A stretch of 64,000 bases of DNA from an uncultured bacterium. Lineage in GTDB: Bacteria > Verrucomicrobiota > Verrucomicrobiia > CAIQCK01. The stretch is from assembly GCA_903870275.1 (NCBI GenBank), contig CAIQCK010000071.1, forward strand, positions 1 through 64,000, in the 5' to 3' direction. A program made the position numbers and the translations under genes. Every line of letters starts with the position of its first letter. The first letter of the stretch is position 1. Below the pieces are notes generated by a model. The model ran no database searches. It was given only the letters and a program-made list of their open reading frames with translations, and was not told where the DNA came from. Below are positions 38,148 through 46,288 of the stretch, piece after piece.

Positions 38148-38925
38148 TCGCCCGTCTCCTTTCCGATTGGCGAATCAACTCCGCCAACGCCATCATGGTG
38201 CTTAATTCTCCAGCAGCCGGCGCGATAAAAAAGAAGCGATGCGGAAAAAACATCGGTGGACGCCTTTGAACAAGCGCGTCCAACAATCGGTGATCGTAAG
38301 GTGTTGTCGAAGTGCTGACGCTGCCAAACTCCGGCACATTATCGCGAATGTGTTTCATAAGTGCCGCCAGCGCATTTGGAGTGAGTCGAGATTCCGGGTT
38401 CGTGTCGCTGGCGAACTTTTCGAGGTCGTTCTCGACTTCGGTTAAGATCGCGAGCGTTTTGGGATGAACCCCTGTTTGCTGAAAACCTGACTCGTCGCCT
38501 TCATCTTCCTGAATCTGACCAAGAAATAGTGTGAGCAGATCGTAATTTAGAGCCACCGAGTCCCACAGCGTTTGCATGTCCACAGAATTGGGCCGACGCT
38601 CATCTTCAACGAGTTCAACATTGCAAAAGGCCAATGGCGCAGCGAGGCGTTTCTTACCCTTGTCGGTTTCGATCTGTCCAACCACCAATCCGATGCCAAC
38701 CAGAGGGCGGAGGGCCGCGCCGCGCGCCTCAGCGTTTTGAATGTGCCGTAGCGAACCGAGCCAATGTCGTGGACGTGTCGGATCGGGTTGGTCAAGTTGG
38801 TGATAATACGGATGCTGACTGACAGGTTTCCGATACAGAACATTCTCCAGTCCACCGCGCTGAAGCAGTTTGCGGTTTACATCATGCAAATAGTGCAAAT
38901 AAGAGAGAATGGAAACTGAAGACAC
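38137..38925 (-). CDS. Helicase-associated N-terminal-domain protein
   Basis: A 262-residue protein starting at a GTG. The segment GAALRPLVGIGLVVGQIE followed by LAAPLAFCNVELVED resembles the N-terminal region of large AAA/SF1 defence helicases (DUF4011-like), so together with the next gene it may correspond to one split protein. The 11-bp overlap with the helicase ORF and that gene's own ribosome site argue for two real genes rather than a sequencing frameshift. No catalytic motif is visible. Confidence 0.6.
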   Translation of the reverse strand: MSSVSILSYLHYLHDVNRKLLQRGGLENVLYRKPVSQHPYYHQLDQPDPTRPRHWLGSLRHIQNAEARGAALRPLVGIGLVVGQIETDKGKKRLAAPLAFCNVELVEDERRPNSVDMQTLWDSVALNYDLLTLFLGQIQEDEGDESGFQQTGVHPKTLAILTEVENDLEKFASDTNPESRLTPNALAALMKHIRDNVPEFGSVSTSTTPYDHRLLDALVQRRPPMFFPHRFFFIAPAAGELSTMMALAELIRQSERRRANAV

Positions 38926-38938
38926 AACGGTTGTCCTC

Positions 38939-39394
38939 TCAGAATTTTACGGACGCCTCTACGCTGTCCTGTAAGGTTTTGATTGCTATGGTCGTCTGCT
39001 GAGCTTCCGCTAAAAGTTGTTTGGAGGTGGATTGCATCACTTCGGCGATTTCTGTTGCTGTGGACTGACTCGCGGCTTCTTGCGCTTTTTGATGTTGAAG
39101 CAAAGCGGATTCAAAGCGAACCACTGCTGTCTCGAACGCCTGCGCCAGTGCTGCCGTCTGCGCCTCGTTTTCGGCGTGAATCGCCTGCAACGAGGTCAGG
39201 CAGGCGGTAAGTGGTTCGTGAAGTTCTCCGCTACTTGAGTGGATTGCTTGCAACGAAGCCTGGCAAGCAACAAGCGTTTTGTGAAGCTGCGCGAACTGCG
39301 CCAATTCTTTCCGCCGTCGCAGTTCCATCATCACAATGATGGCAATGATCCCAAGAAACAGGGCTATCAAAACAATGAATTCGTAAGTCTGCAT
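38939..39394 (-). CDS. Membrane-anchored coiled-coil protein
   Basis: A 151-residue protein with one N-terminal membrane helix (FIVLIALFLGIIAIIVMM, residues 6-23), a short basic stretch, and about 110 residues of Ala/Gln-rich coiled coil. A repeat is visible: ACQASLQAIHS, then ACLTSLQAIHA 29 residues later. It is the first gene of a three-gene unit with the helicase pair (gap 13 bp). It could be the membrane sensor or effector subunit of a defence system, by analogy with other membrane coiled-coil and helicase sets. Confidence 0.6.
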   Translation of the reverse strand: MQTYEFIVLIALFLGIIAIIVMMELRRRKELAQFAQLHKTLVACQASLQAIHSSSGELHEPLTACLTSLQAIHAENEAQTAALAQAFETAVVRFESALLQHQKAQEAASQSTATEIAEVMQSTSKQLLAEAQQTTIAIKTLQDSVEASVKF

Positions 39395-39459
39395 GATTTC
39401 TCCACGTTCGGTTTCGTTTCTCCCTTGCTCTTTGCTTTAATGCGACACTGGAACAAAAA

Positions 39460-39745
39460 GGGGCGCGAACTCAACGCACCCTGTCCCTAGGCACCGCGAA
39501 GCGCCTGTCAGAGAAGGCACGCCAAGCCGCGCCCGTTTGGGCGCGTGCTCGGTCGGTTTCTCTGACGGGCTTGGAAAATTCGCGGTTTTCGGGACAGCCC
39601 GTAGCCGTAGCTACGCAAAAATTGATTGGGTCAGTTTTGGGCTTCGATCAGTCTTGAGTGTTTCTCCTAGTTGTTGCCGTCTGCTTCTCGCCTGTCTGTC
39701 GGCGGACATGGGGCAGGCATGGCAGACGGGGCGCAGTGTAGCACT
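39460..39745 (+). ncRNA. Structured RNA element, copy A
   Basis: An intergenic stretch strongly similar to 61218-61510. Predicted nested helices: 39482-39487/39591-39596; 39493-39500/39579-39586 (8 bp); 39503-39515/39558-39570 (13 bp, one T-G pair); hairpin 39529-39534/39539-39544; hairpin 39600-39605/39610-39615; and a 3' helix 39677-39684/39722-39729. Three pairs are changed on both sides in copy B with pairing kept. The T-G pair favours the + strand. No open frame is conserved across it. The exact ends are uncertain. Confidence 0.75.
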
Positions 39746-39851
39746 CGCTTCCGCCGAGACAAGCGTTTCTACACGTCGCGCGGCGTTTGACGGCGCGAGC
39801 TGGCCGATGAAACGGCTGGAAACGTCGCAGGCGATTGGAGACAATCGCGGC

Positions 39852-39905
39852 ATGGGTGATGACACCGCGCCGAAGCCGCCGCCGCAATGGAGCCGGATGT
39901 TATGA
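39852..39905 (+). CDS. Leader peptide (17 residues)
   Basis: The peptide MGDDTAPKPPPQWSRML ends at a TGA that overlaps the next start codon (ATGA). The peptide before the gene at 58210-59481 is MAAPKAVPQWSQTL, with several synonymous differences, so the frame appears to be selected. A longer in-frame extension upstream would run into the RNA element and is not supported. Confidence 0.5.
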   Translation: MGDDTAPKPPPQWSRML

Positions 39906-41512
39906 ATGAAGAAGACTTGCCTCGTTTTGTTTTGTTTGCGGAGGATTTGTTGTGGGCACGACGGGCGGGTTTGCCCCGTGTAAACATGCTGAATGCCTGC
40001 CGGCTTATGGCTGATTTCATACGCCGACGGCGCGACCCCAACACAAAGCGTTTCACGTTTCTAACGAAGCCATCCCAACGGCAACAGTGGCGGGAGAATT
40101 TGCGCAAGGCGGTTGCTGAGGAACAGGAGCGGTATCAACAGCAGCAACGTGAATGGGAGCCGCGCGCCGAAAACAATCTTGCGGAGTTTGCCAAGGCGCA
40201 CCCGGAGTTTTCGGCAGAAGCAGAACGCATCAAGCAGTTGCCGCCGATGTTGGACTTGGAAGAGATCGAGCGCGCTGTTTGGGGTGAAAGCAGAGTGCCC
40301 GCTCGCCGCCCGGTGACTGTGAAGAAACGGGCGAGTTTTGCCATCAAGAGCGAGCATCCGCTAAAACCGCCGAAGGATGAAATTGAGGCGCGGTTGTTTT
40401 GGCATTATGCGTGTCTGCGGCGGAACAAGGGCTATCACGAATTGCGGGCACAATATGAGGCGGAAAAGGTTCAACCGGATGATTTGGATTGGCACTGCAA
40501 GACCACGAATGCGGGTTTGGCTGAGATGGTGAACCCTGAGTTGGAAGAAAATGCGTTCATAAATTATGTGCGGAAGACCGGCGGCGCGTGGGCGTGGTTG
40601 AAAGTAGTAGGCGGCATCATGCGGCAGGATGGGTCGCCGAGTCAGATGCTTTACAGCATCGGAAAGGGTATCTGGCACGAGCCAAACCCCGACTACAGCA
40701 AAACGAAATCCGGCAAGTGGGGCACGAAGGGCGCAGAGTTGAACCAAGAGGGCGGGGAATGGGTTGAAATCCAGAAGGCTGAATGGGAGGTGTTCCAGCA
40801 TCACCGGTTCGACCTGATGATCTTGGATGATCTTGACGACCCGAAGCGGCGGGCCGAGATGCGCAAGCGGGTTGAGGCGATGACGAACGACGATCTACGC
40901 GAGACGGCACTGCGCCTATTTGACGACCCGGCCTTTGCGCAACGGCGGCGACAAGAGGCGGCGGACTGGTTGGAAGGCCATGCGGTGATGGATTTCAAAG
41001 TGCGGACGGACTGGCCGATAAGAACCATTCTCGCCCATGTCGCGCGCGTGATCGGGGATGTAAAGAAGTGCCGGGCAATGGCGAAATTGCCGGACACTGG
41101 ATTTACGAAGCAGGCCAAGGCACTTGGCGAAGGCTTGCGGATTTGGGATGCGTTGCCCGACAAGGCCAAACCCGATTTCAGCGAATTGGTGTGGCAGTTT
41201 CACGGTGAGAGACTTCGTGCGTTGAAGCCGTTTCGCCCACAGCGTCCCGAAGACTGGAACACAGGAAATCACCGGGGCGAGGTTTGGAAGCAATACCAAG
41301 AGGCGCTTAAAGGGGGCATGACACAACGAGCCGCAGCGTTGAAGCCGCAAATCCGAAAGGCTGCGCGGGTGGTGAGCCAGTATAAGCAGGCGGTGAAAGC
41401 GCACAAGAAGAAGCAGGCCGTTTACGAGCGGGAATTGAAGCGGCTGACTCAATCCGTGAAGGAAAACTACGAGTTGGCAAGCACCAGAATTGCAGAGGCT
41501 TTCCAGCCATAG
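39902..41512 (+). CDS. Large hypothetical protein, leader-coupled
   Basis: A 536-residue, very basic and Trp-rich soluble protein with no recognised domain. It begins MNEEDLPRFVLFAEDLL; charged helices dominate, with coiled-coil character near 60-130 and 440-536. It has no signal peptide or membrane segment. A conserved short leader peptide overlaps its start by 4 bp. The gene in island 3 with the same leader (58210-59481) shows similar size and charge but little obvious similarity. A hairpin follows its stop. The function is unknown. Confidence 0.7.
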   Translation: MNEEDLPRFVLFAEDLLWARRAGLPRVNMLNACRLMADFIRRRRDPNTKRFTFLTKPSQRQQWRENLRKAVAEEQERYQQQQREWEPRAENNLAEFAKAHPEFSAEAERIKQLPPMLDLEEIERAVWGESRVPARRPVTVKKRASFAIKSEHPLKPPKDEIEARLFWHYACLRRNKGYHELRAQYEAEKVQPDDLDWHCKTTNAGLAEMVNPELEENAFINYVRKTGGAWAWLKVVGGIMRQDGSPSQMLYSIGKGIWHEPNPDYSKTKSGKWGTKGAELNQEGGEWVEIQKAEWEVFQHHRFDLMILDDLDDPKRRAEMRKRVEAMTNDDLRETALRLFDDPAFAQRRRQEAADWLEGHAVMDFKVRTDWPIRTILAHVARVIGDVKKCRAMAKLPDTGFTKQAKALGEGLRIWDALPDKAKPDFSELVWQFHGERLRALKPFRPQRPEDWNTGNHRGEVWKQYQEALKGGMTQRAAALKPQIRKAARVVSQYKQAVKAHKKKQAVYERELKRLTQSVKENYELASTRIAEAFQP

Positions 41513-41522
41513 CACCCGCAGG

Positions 41523-41541
41523 AATAAGCGTTCCGCTTATT
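41523..41541. terminator. Possible intrinsic terminator
   Basis: AATAAGCG and CGCTTATT form a perfect 8-bp stem with a TTC loop, 11 bp after the preceding stop, and run into TTCTG. There is no long T-run, so it might instead be an operator. Confidence 0.4.
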
Positions 41542-41660
41542 TCTGACCTTCCAAAAATCCATTCTGTCACCTTAGGGGGACGTTATCACTACGTCTTGGC
41601 GGTGGCGGAAACGGCAAAAGCCCCGCTGAAATTTTTTGCCGGAATGGAAAGACTGAGAAC

Positions 41661-41861
41661 ATGAGCGAAAGCGAAAGAGTTTTCACGCCAGCGGAGGCGG
41701 GGCGCGAAGTCGGTTGCAGCGCGGCCACTGTCCGCCGTTTGAGTGATGAACTAAAAATGGAGCCAGTGCGAACGGTTGGAGGTGAGCGGCTGTTTCAAGT
41801 GCGGCAGGTAGAGAGGATGAAGGAAGAATGGTTGCGGCGGCAAAAGGAGGCGACACGATGA
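41661..41861 (+). CDS. MerR-like HTH protein
   Basis: A 66-residue protein with a winged-HTH of MerR/excisionase type: FTPAEAGREVGCSAATVRRLSDEL, then GGERLFQVRQVERMKEEW. Proteins of this type often regulate or excise mobile elements. Its stop overlaps the next ATG by 4 bp, and that gene overlaps the primase, so three genes form one operon. Confidence 0.75.
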   Translation: MSESERVFTPAEAGREVGCSAATVRRLSDELKMEPVRTVGGERLFQVRQVERMKEEWLRRQKEATR

Positions 41862-42103
41862 ACGGCGAAAATCCCATTACCACGACAGCGGGCGCTAACA
41901 GCGCGCCGAGCGGCGAACGGTTGCTGACACTCGCGCAGGTTGCGGAGAAATTGCAAGTTGGCCGCGTGACGTGCTGGCGACTCTACGCGGAGCGCGGGCT
42001 GCGCGTGGTGAAGATCGGGCGCGCGGTTCGCGTTCGCCCTGCCGACCTTGAACAGTGGCTTGCGAAGAACGCCAGCGGAGGCGGCGGCGTGGGGGAGCAA
42101 TGA
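41858..42103 (+). CDS. Excisionase-like HTH protein
   Basis: An 81-residue protein with a disordered start and an HTH_17 domain: LLTLAQVAEKLQVGRVTCWR, then KIGRAVRVRPADLEQWLAK. This AlpA/Xis-type domain directs integrases or regulates island genes. The ATG overlaps the upstream stop, and its own stop overlaps the primase ATG. Confidence 0.8.
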   Translation: MNGENPITTTAGANSAPSGERLLTLAQVAEKLQVGRVTCWRLYAERGLRVVKIGRAVRVRPADLEQWLAKNASGGGGVGEQ

Positions 42104-44490
42104 CACGCGACGAAATTCTTGCCGCGCATCCGTTGGAAACCGTCTTGCCGCGTTACGGCATCGAATTGAAAAAGCAAGGCGCGGAGCTTGTTGGCCTTTG
42201 CCCGTTTCACAACGACCACCACCCAAGCTTGCGAGTGAATCCTGCAAAGCGCGTATGGTGCTGCGACCCGTGCAAGATTGGCGGCAGCGTCATTGATTTC
42301 GTGGCGCGCAAGGAAGGCATTAGCGACGGCGACGCGTTTAAGAAACTCGGCGGCAACGGCACGCGACAAGCGACACCGAACACGCCACGCCGCGAAGTCT
42401 GCGCCTATGACTATCGGGACGAAAACGGCAAGTTGCTCTTTCAGGTGGTGCGATACGAGCCGGGACGCAACGGTAAGACGAAGGATTTTGAACAGCGTCG
42501 GCCAGACGACAAGGGCGGATGGATTTACAAATTGAAAGACGTGCGGCGCGTTCTGTATCGGCTGCCACAGATCAAAGCCGCGCCAGAAGTCTGGATCATT
42601 GAAGGCGAAAAAGACGCCGACAACCTCGCCGCGCTCGGCTTCGCCACGACGTGCAACAGCGGCGGCGCGGGCAAATGGCTGGCGAGCTACAGCGAGACAT
42701 TGCGCGGCTCTGCGGTGGTTATTCTACCGGACGCCGACGCTCCCGGCCAAGCTCACGCGGAAAATGTTGCCGCCGCGCTTCACGACGTTGCCGCCAACGT
42801 GCGCGTTGTCGCCGTGCCTGATGGCTGTAAGGACATTTCCGATTGGCTCGCGACGCAACCGGACAAGGGTGCGGCGAAACAGCGACTGATTGCGCTGGCG
42901 AAGTCCGCGCCGGAATGGAAACCGAAGGCTGCGCCAGCCGTGGCCGAGTCTGAGCGGGATTTTGACAAGATCACCGCCGACATTCGCGGCGAGATTCTCG
43001 CCATATTGACTGACGAGAACTGCAAAGGCTCGGCCCGCAATTGCGAAGTCGCCAAGCTTGTTGTCGGCGCGCTCGCAAGAGTCGGCAGGCTTTACTTTCA
43101 CGCGGAGCGCCGCGATTTTGAAAGCGCGATGTTCTTTGACGCCAGCGCCAAGCGGCTGCTGCGGATTCGGGCGGACGCTTTCGGCGCGTGGCTTTCTGAA
43201 TGGCTCGGCATAAATCGCGCAGACCCGCTTTTCAAATATGCTTTTGCCGAAGTCGAGACGGCGGCGCTATCTGGCGCGCAGACAACCGCTATCCTGCCGG
43301 AAGCATTTTGGGCAAGTCGGTTTGGCGCAATCTACCTAAGCAACGGCGACGGCCAGCTTGTGAAGATCACGGCGCAAGGAGTGACGCTGGCAGACAATGG
43401 CACAGACGGCGTTTTGTTCGCCGCTGGCCGCACGCTGGCACCGTGGAAGTTCACCGAGCCGCGCGACGCTTTCGAGACATGCCGACTTTTTCGAGACGCG
43501 CATTGCAGCGCCGCGCACGGCAAGGACTTGTTGCGGCTCTGGCTCTATTCGCTACCGAGTAACCCGCCGAGCAAACCGCCGCTTTGCCTTCCCGGTGCAA
43601 TCGGTAGCGGCAAGACGCGGACGGCGAAAGGCTTTGCCGAGCTTTTCGGGATTCCGTTTGTCGCGCACAAGGTTGAGGAGGGCGCAGAGGATTCGTTCTG
43701 GCCGTGCTGCGACGCTGGCGGGATTTTCATACTCGACAATGCTGATACCCGCTGTCGCTGGCTCGCCGATGCGCTCGCCAATGCCGCAACAGACGGTTGC
43801 TCGCAACGGCGCAAGCTCTACACCAACAACGAGACCGTTATCCTTCGCGCTCGCGCTTGGCTTTGTATTACGACGGCAAACCCAACCTTTGCCGCCGACA
43901 GCGGCCTTGCGGATCGGTTGCTCCCTGTTCGCATGGAACGACGCGACGGCGAAGAAACGAGCGACGCCGAGCTTGGCGCAGAAATCCTGGCAGCCCGCGA
44001 CGCCGGCTTGTCTCATCTAGCGCACACGTTGCGCGCCGCACTCGCCGACACCGCGCCGACGCCGCCCGGCTTGAATGCGCGACACCCTGACTTCGCCGCT
44101 TTCGCCGTGAAGATCGGGCGGGCGCTTGGACGCGAAGCGGAAGCCGTCGCCGCGCTCCGCTCCGCCGAAACGGACAAGAGCGCGTTCTGTCTGGAAAATG
44201 ACGACGTTGGCGCTGTGCTTCTCAACTTCATGCAACAGAACCAGTTTTGGCGCGGCACCGCCGCAGAACTGCTAGACGGCTTCAAAGAGATTGACGCGGA
44301 CTTTGCTGCTACGCGCGACAACGGCAAGCCGTTATGGTCTGCCAAGCGCGTCGGCAAGCGCCTTTCGGCGCTCTGGCCGCACGTCTGCAAGGCGTTCCCC
44401 ACGGCGTGTAAAGAAACAGACCGCAAGGGATTCACCATCTTCACTTTGAAGGTTGCCGAGTGTGCCGAGTTTCAAACGACCATTTCCTAA
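42100..44490 (+). CDS. Primase-helicase of island 1
   Basis: A 796-residue replication protein. A CHC2-type zinc finger (GLCPFHNDHHPSLRVN, then WCCDPC, residues 30-55) and a TOPRIM domain (WIIEGEKDADNLAALGFAT and VVILPDADAPG, about 160-215) make up the primase half. The C-terminal half has a P-loop (LPGAIGSGKTRTAKGF, about residue 500) and a Walker B-like IFILDNADT, as in DUF927/D5-like satellite helicases. It would start replication of the excised element. Its start overlaps the excisionase-like gene. Confidence 0.88.
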   Translation: MTRDEILAAHPLETVLPRYGIELKKQGAELVGLCPFHNDHHPSLRVNPAKRVWCCDPCKIGGSVIDFVARKEGISDGDAFKKLGGNGTRQATPNTPRREVCAYDYRDENGKLLFQVVRYEPGRNGKTKDFEQRRPDDKGGWIYKLKDVRRVLYRLPQIKAAPEVWIIEGEKDADNLAALGFATTCNSGGAGKWLASYSETLRGSAVVILPDADAPGQAHAENVAAALHDVAANVRVVAVPDGCKDISDWLATQPDKGAAKQRLIALAKSAPEWKPKAAPAVAESERDFDKITADIRGEILAILTDENCKGSARNCEVAKLVVGALARVGRLYFHAERRDFESAMFFDASAKRLLRIRADAFGAWLSEWLGINRADPLFKYAFAEVETAALSGAQTTAILPEAFWASRFGAIYLSNGDGQLVKITAQGVTLADNGTDGVLFAAGRTLAPWKFTEPRDAFETCRLFRDAHCSAAHGKDLLRLWLYSLPSNPPSKPPLCLPGAIGSGKTRTAKGFAELFGIPFVAHKVEEGAEDSFWPCCDAGGIFILDNADTRCRWLADALANAATDGCSQRRKLYTNNETVILRARAWLCITTANPTFAADSGLADRLLPVRMERRDGEETSDAELGAEILAARDAGLSHLAHTLRAALADTAPTPPGLNARHPDFAAFAVKIGRALGREAEAVAALRSAETDKSAFCLENDDVGAVLLNFMQQNQFWRGTAAELLDGFKEIDADFAATRDNGKPLWSAKRVGKRLSALWPHVCKAFPTACKETDRKGFTIFTLKVAECAEFQTTIS

Positions 44491-44522
44491 AAACCCTTAC
44501 GCGAGATTCATATAGGGAGTTT

Positions 44523-44696
44523 ATGAAAAACACTGAAACAAACTCGGCAAAGTCGGCAGCGGGTGACGAGCGGGACAAACGATTTCTAAAAATAGGCGTT
44601 GCGCTATATACTCATGTGAGTATAGTAGGAGGCGAAAAGGTGCCGGGCAGTGCTGTTACACCGCCCGGCGTGCCAAGTGCAAAACCCAAACCCTGA
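44523..44696 (+). CDS. Small hypothetical protein
   Basis: A 57-residue polar ORF with an AGGGAG ribosome site 6 bp before its ATG. The middle is a beta-like segment (FLKIGVALYTHVSIVGGEKV) and the end is Pro-rich. No family is recognised. A strong dyad (44607-44624) lies inside it, so part of this stretch may be regulatory rather than coding. Confidence 0.4.
   Translation: MKNTETNSAKSAAGDERDKRFLKIGVALYTHVSIVGGEKVPGSAVTPPGVPSAKPKP
44607..44624. promoter_or_regulatory. Operator-like dyad before the XRE gene
   Basis: TATACTCA, a 2-bp spacer and TGAGTATA form a perfect 8-bp inverted repeat, 113 bp before the XRE start. It is a plausible autoregulatory site. In island 3 a different dyad (54871-54885) holds the same place. 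Confidence 0.45.
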
Positions 44697-44708
44697 AAGG
44701 ATCAAGTC

Positions 44709-46118
44709 ATGCACCTGACGAGGAAAAGTATATCACCATGCAATTCCGTAATCGAGTCAAACGCGCTCGCCGACGACTCGGCTTGTCGCAATCAAAAGCC
44801 GCCAGAGAGTGGGGCATTTCCGTCAAGACCCTCCAAGGATGGGAGCGCAACAAACAATCCCACGAACCACGAGGATTCATCCGCGCCCACATGGAGCGAG
44901 TGCTCGCAAAAACCGAAGACAGCGAAATATGAGCGCATCGGCGATTGTCTCTACCGGCGCGGCGGCAAGATCGTGGCGCGGGTGAGAATCAACGGCAAGG
45001 CGACTTGGCGCAGTTGTGACACGAACGACCCGAAAGAGGCGCGGCTGTGGTTGCGGAAGTTCCGCACAGAGAAATTTTGCCAGCGCAGCGGCGTGGAGTT
45101 GCCGGGGCAATCGCTGTTGCGGCAGCGGTTGACGGTGGCGAAGATCGTGGCGGACTACATCGCAGAAGAATGCCCGACGCGAACGATGCAACCGAAGAAA
45201 CCGCGAACGATGGAAATGGAGAAATGGGGCTTGGAGCGCATCGTTGCGCGGCTCGGCGACGTGCCTGCGGCGGCGCTGACGTTCAAGAATGCCGACGAAT
45301 ACAAAGCGTGGCGGTGTGCGAAGGGGTTTGAGTCGAAGCACAAGTTGACCGATGAACAAAAGAAGCAGACGTGGAGCCGGCTGCGGACGGTGGACATGGA
45401 GCTTGGCTATTTGTCCAACGCGCTCGGCTTGGCAGTGCGGCGGGGCAGTCTGCGGGCGAATCCGCTGGCGGGCCGCAACCGCTATGTTGTGGCGTCGGGA
45501 GTGAAGCATTGCCGCGACAAAGCGCCCACGCCGACAAGTCTTGCCGAGATCGAAAAGCGGCTGCGGTTGGATGGCGAGCATGACATCGCCGACTTCACGC
45601 TATTCGTGGCGCTGACGGGGCTGCGATTGAACGAAGCGCGCTGGCTGTCGTGGGAAGATGTCAGTTGGAGCGAAAAGCTGGTTCACGTCAAGCGCGAGAA
45701 AGGCGGCGTTTGCCCGTGGGCGGTGATGAGTGCGGAGCTTGAAGCCTTGTTGCAGGCAATGCAAGGGCGGTCGCGAAGCTATCTGCTGTTCCCCTCGCCT
45801 CTGGACGTGAAGCAACCGCGCGACCCGAGCGACATACGGCACAAGCTGACGGCGGCTTGCAAGACGGCGGGCGTGCCGCACGTTTGCCCGCACGGGTTGC
45901 GGGCGTATTTCGTGACGCGCTGCCGCGAAGCGGGGCTTGGCGATTTCGAGATTGCAGGCTTGATCGGGCAGCGGAGCGGGCCGCAGTTGGTGGCGCAGGT
46001 TTACGGCCAGACACGGCCCGAACACGTCTTGAAGCAGGCGCGCTTGGTAAAGTTTCTGAGCGCGGCCACAAGTGAGAATAGCACGGCAGACAAGGCGGAG
46101 GATGTAGTATCAAAATGA
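44709..46118 (+). CDS. int: Tyrosine integrase of island 1
   Basis: A tyrosine recombinase. Family similarity begins near 44925 (YERIGDCLYRRGGKIVARV), followed by a core-binding helix domain. The catalytic residues are Arg in TGLRLNEARWLSW, the HxxR-like PHGLRAYFVTR and Tyr in AQVYGQTRPEHVLK; the usual second His is Gln/Arg-like in IGQRSGPQ. No start codon fits the conserved start in this frame: the frame opens at 44709 (GAAAGGATC ribosome site) and passes over the XRE gene in another frame. The ATGA expected by analogy with island 3 is one base out of register at 44929, so a 1-bp loss is possible. The gene lies 170 bp from attR. Confidence 0.85.
   Translation: MHLTRKSISPCNSVIESNALADDSACRNQKPPESGAFPSRPSKDGSATNNPTNHEDSSAPTWSECSQKPKTAKYERIGDCLYRRGGKIVARVRINGKATWRSCDTNDPKEARLWLRKFRTEKFCQRSGVELPGQSLLRQRLTVAKIVADYIAEECPTRTMQPKKPRTMEMEKWGLERIVARLGDVPAAALTFKNADEYKAWRCAKGFESKHKLTDEQKKQTWSRLRTVDMELGYLSNALGLAVRRGSLRANPLAGRNRYVVASGVKHCRDKAPTPTSLAEIEKRLRLDGEHDIADFTLFVALTGLRLNEARWLSWEDVSWSEKLVHVKREKGGVCPWAVMSAELEALLQAMQGRSRSYLLFPSPLDVKQPRDPSDIRHKLTAACKTAGVPHVCPHGLRAYFVTRCREAGLGDFEIAGLIGQRSGPQLVAQVYGQTRPEHVLKQARLVKFLSAATSENSTADKAEDVVSK
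44738..44932 (+). CDS. XRE-family regulator of island 1
   Basis: A 64-residue protein with a GAGGAAAA ribosome site. The HTH LGLSQSKAAREWGISVKTLQ is clear, followed by GWERNKQSHEP and a C-terminal helix. It lies upstream of the integrase and overlaps it in another frame, as an XRE gene also precedes the integrase of island 3. It probably controls integrase expression. Confidence 0.8.
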   Translation: MQFRNRVKRARRRLGLSQSKAAREWGISVKTLQGWERNKQSHEPRGFIRAHMERVLAKTEDSEI

Positions 46119-46125
46119 GACGCAT
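46104..46125. repeat. Subterminal direct repeat, right copy
   Basis: Differs at one of 22 positions from 31860-31881. It spans the integrase stop codon and lies 164 bp inside attR. Confidence 0.6.
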
Positions 46126-46288
46126 GTTGCCAACGAGTGACGGTGACACCGCGACGCATTCAGACGCTCACGGCGTTACAAGCAAGGCGTCGGAAACGCT
46201 GCAACCCGTCACGGCATAAGGAATTGCGTGAGCCGAATGAAACAATTGAAAGCGAACTGGAGCGGGCGTAAAGTGAACACAGCCGCGC

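Noticed and set aside
39460..39745. Structured RNA copy A as a cis leader of the gene at 39902
   Set aside because: In island 3 the corresponding leader-coupled gene is on the other strand, 1.7 kb from the RNA copy, so the RNA is not tied to that gene.
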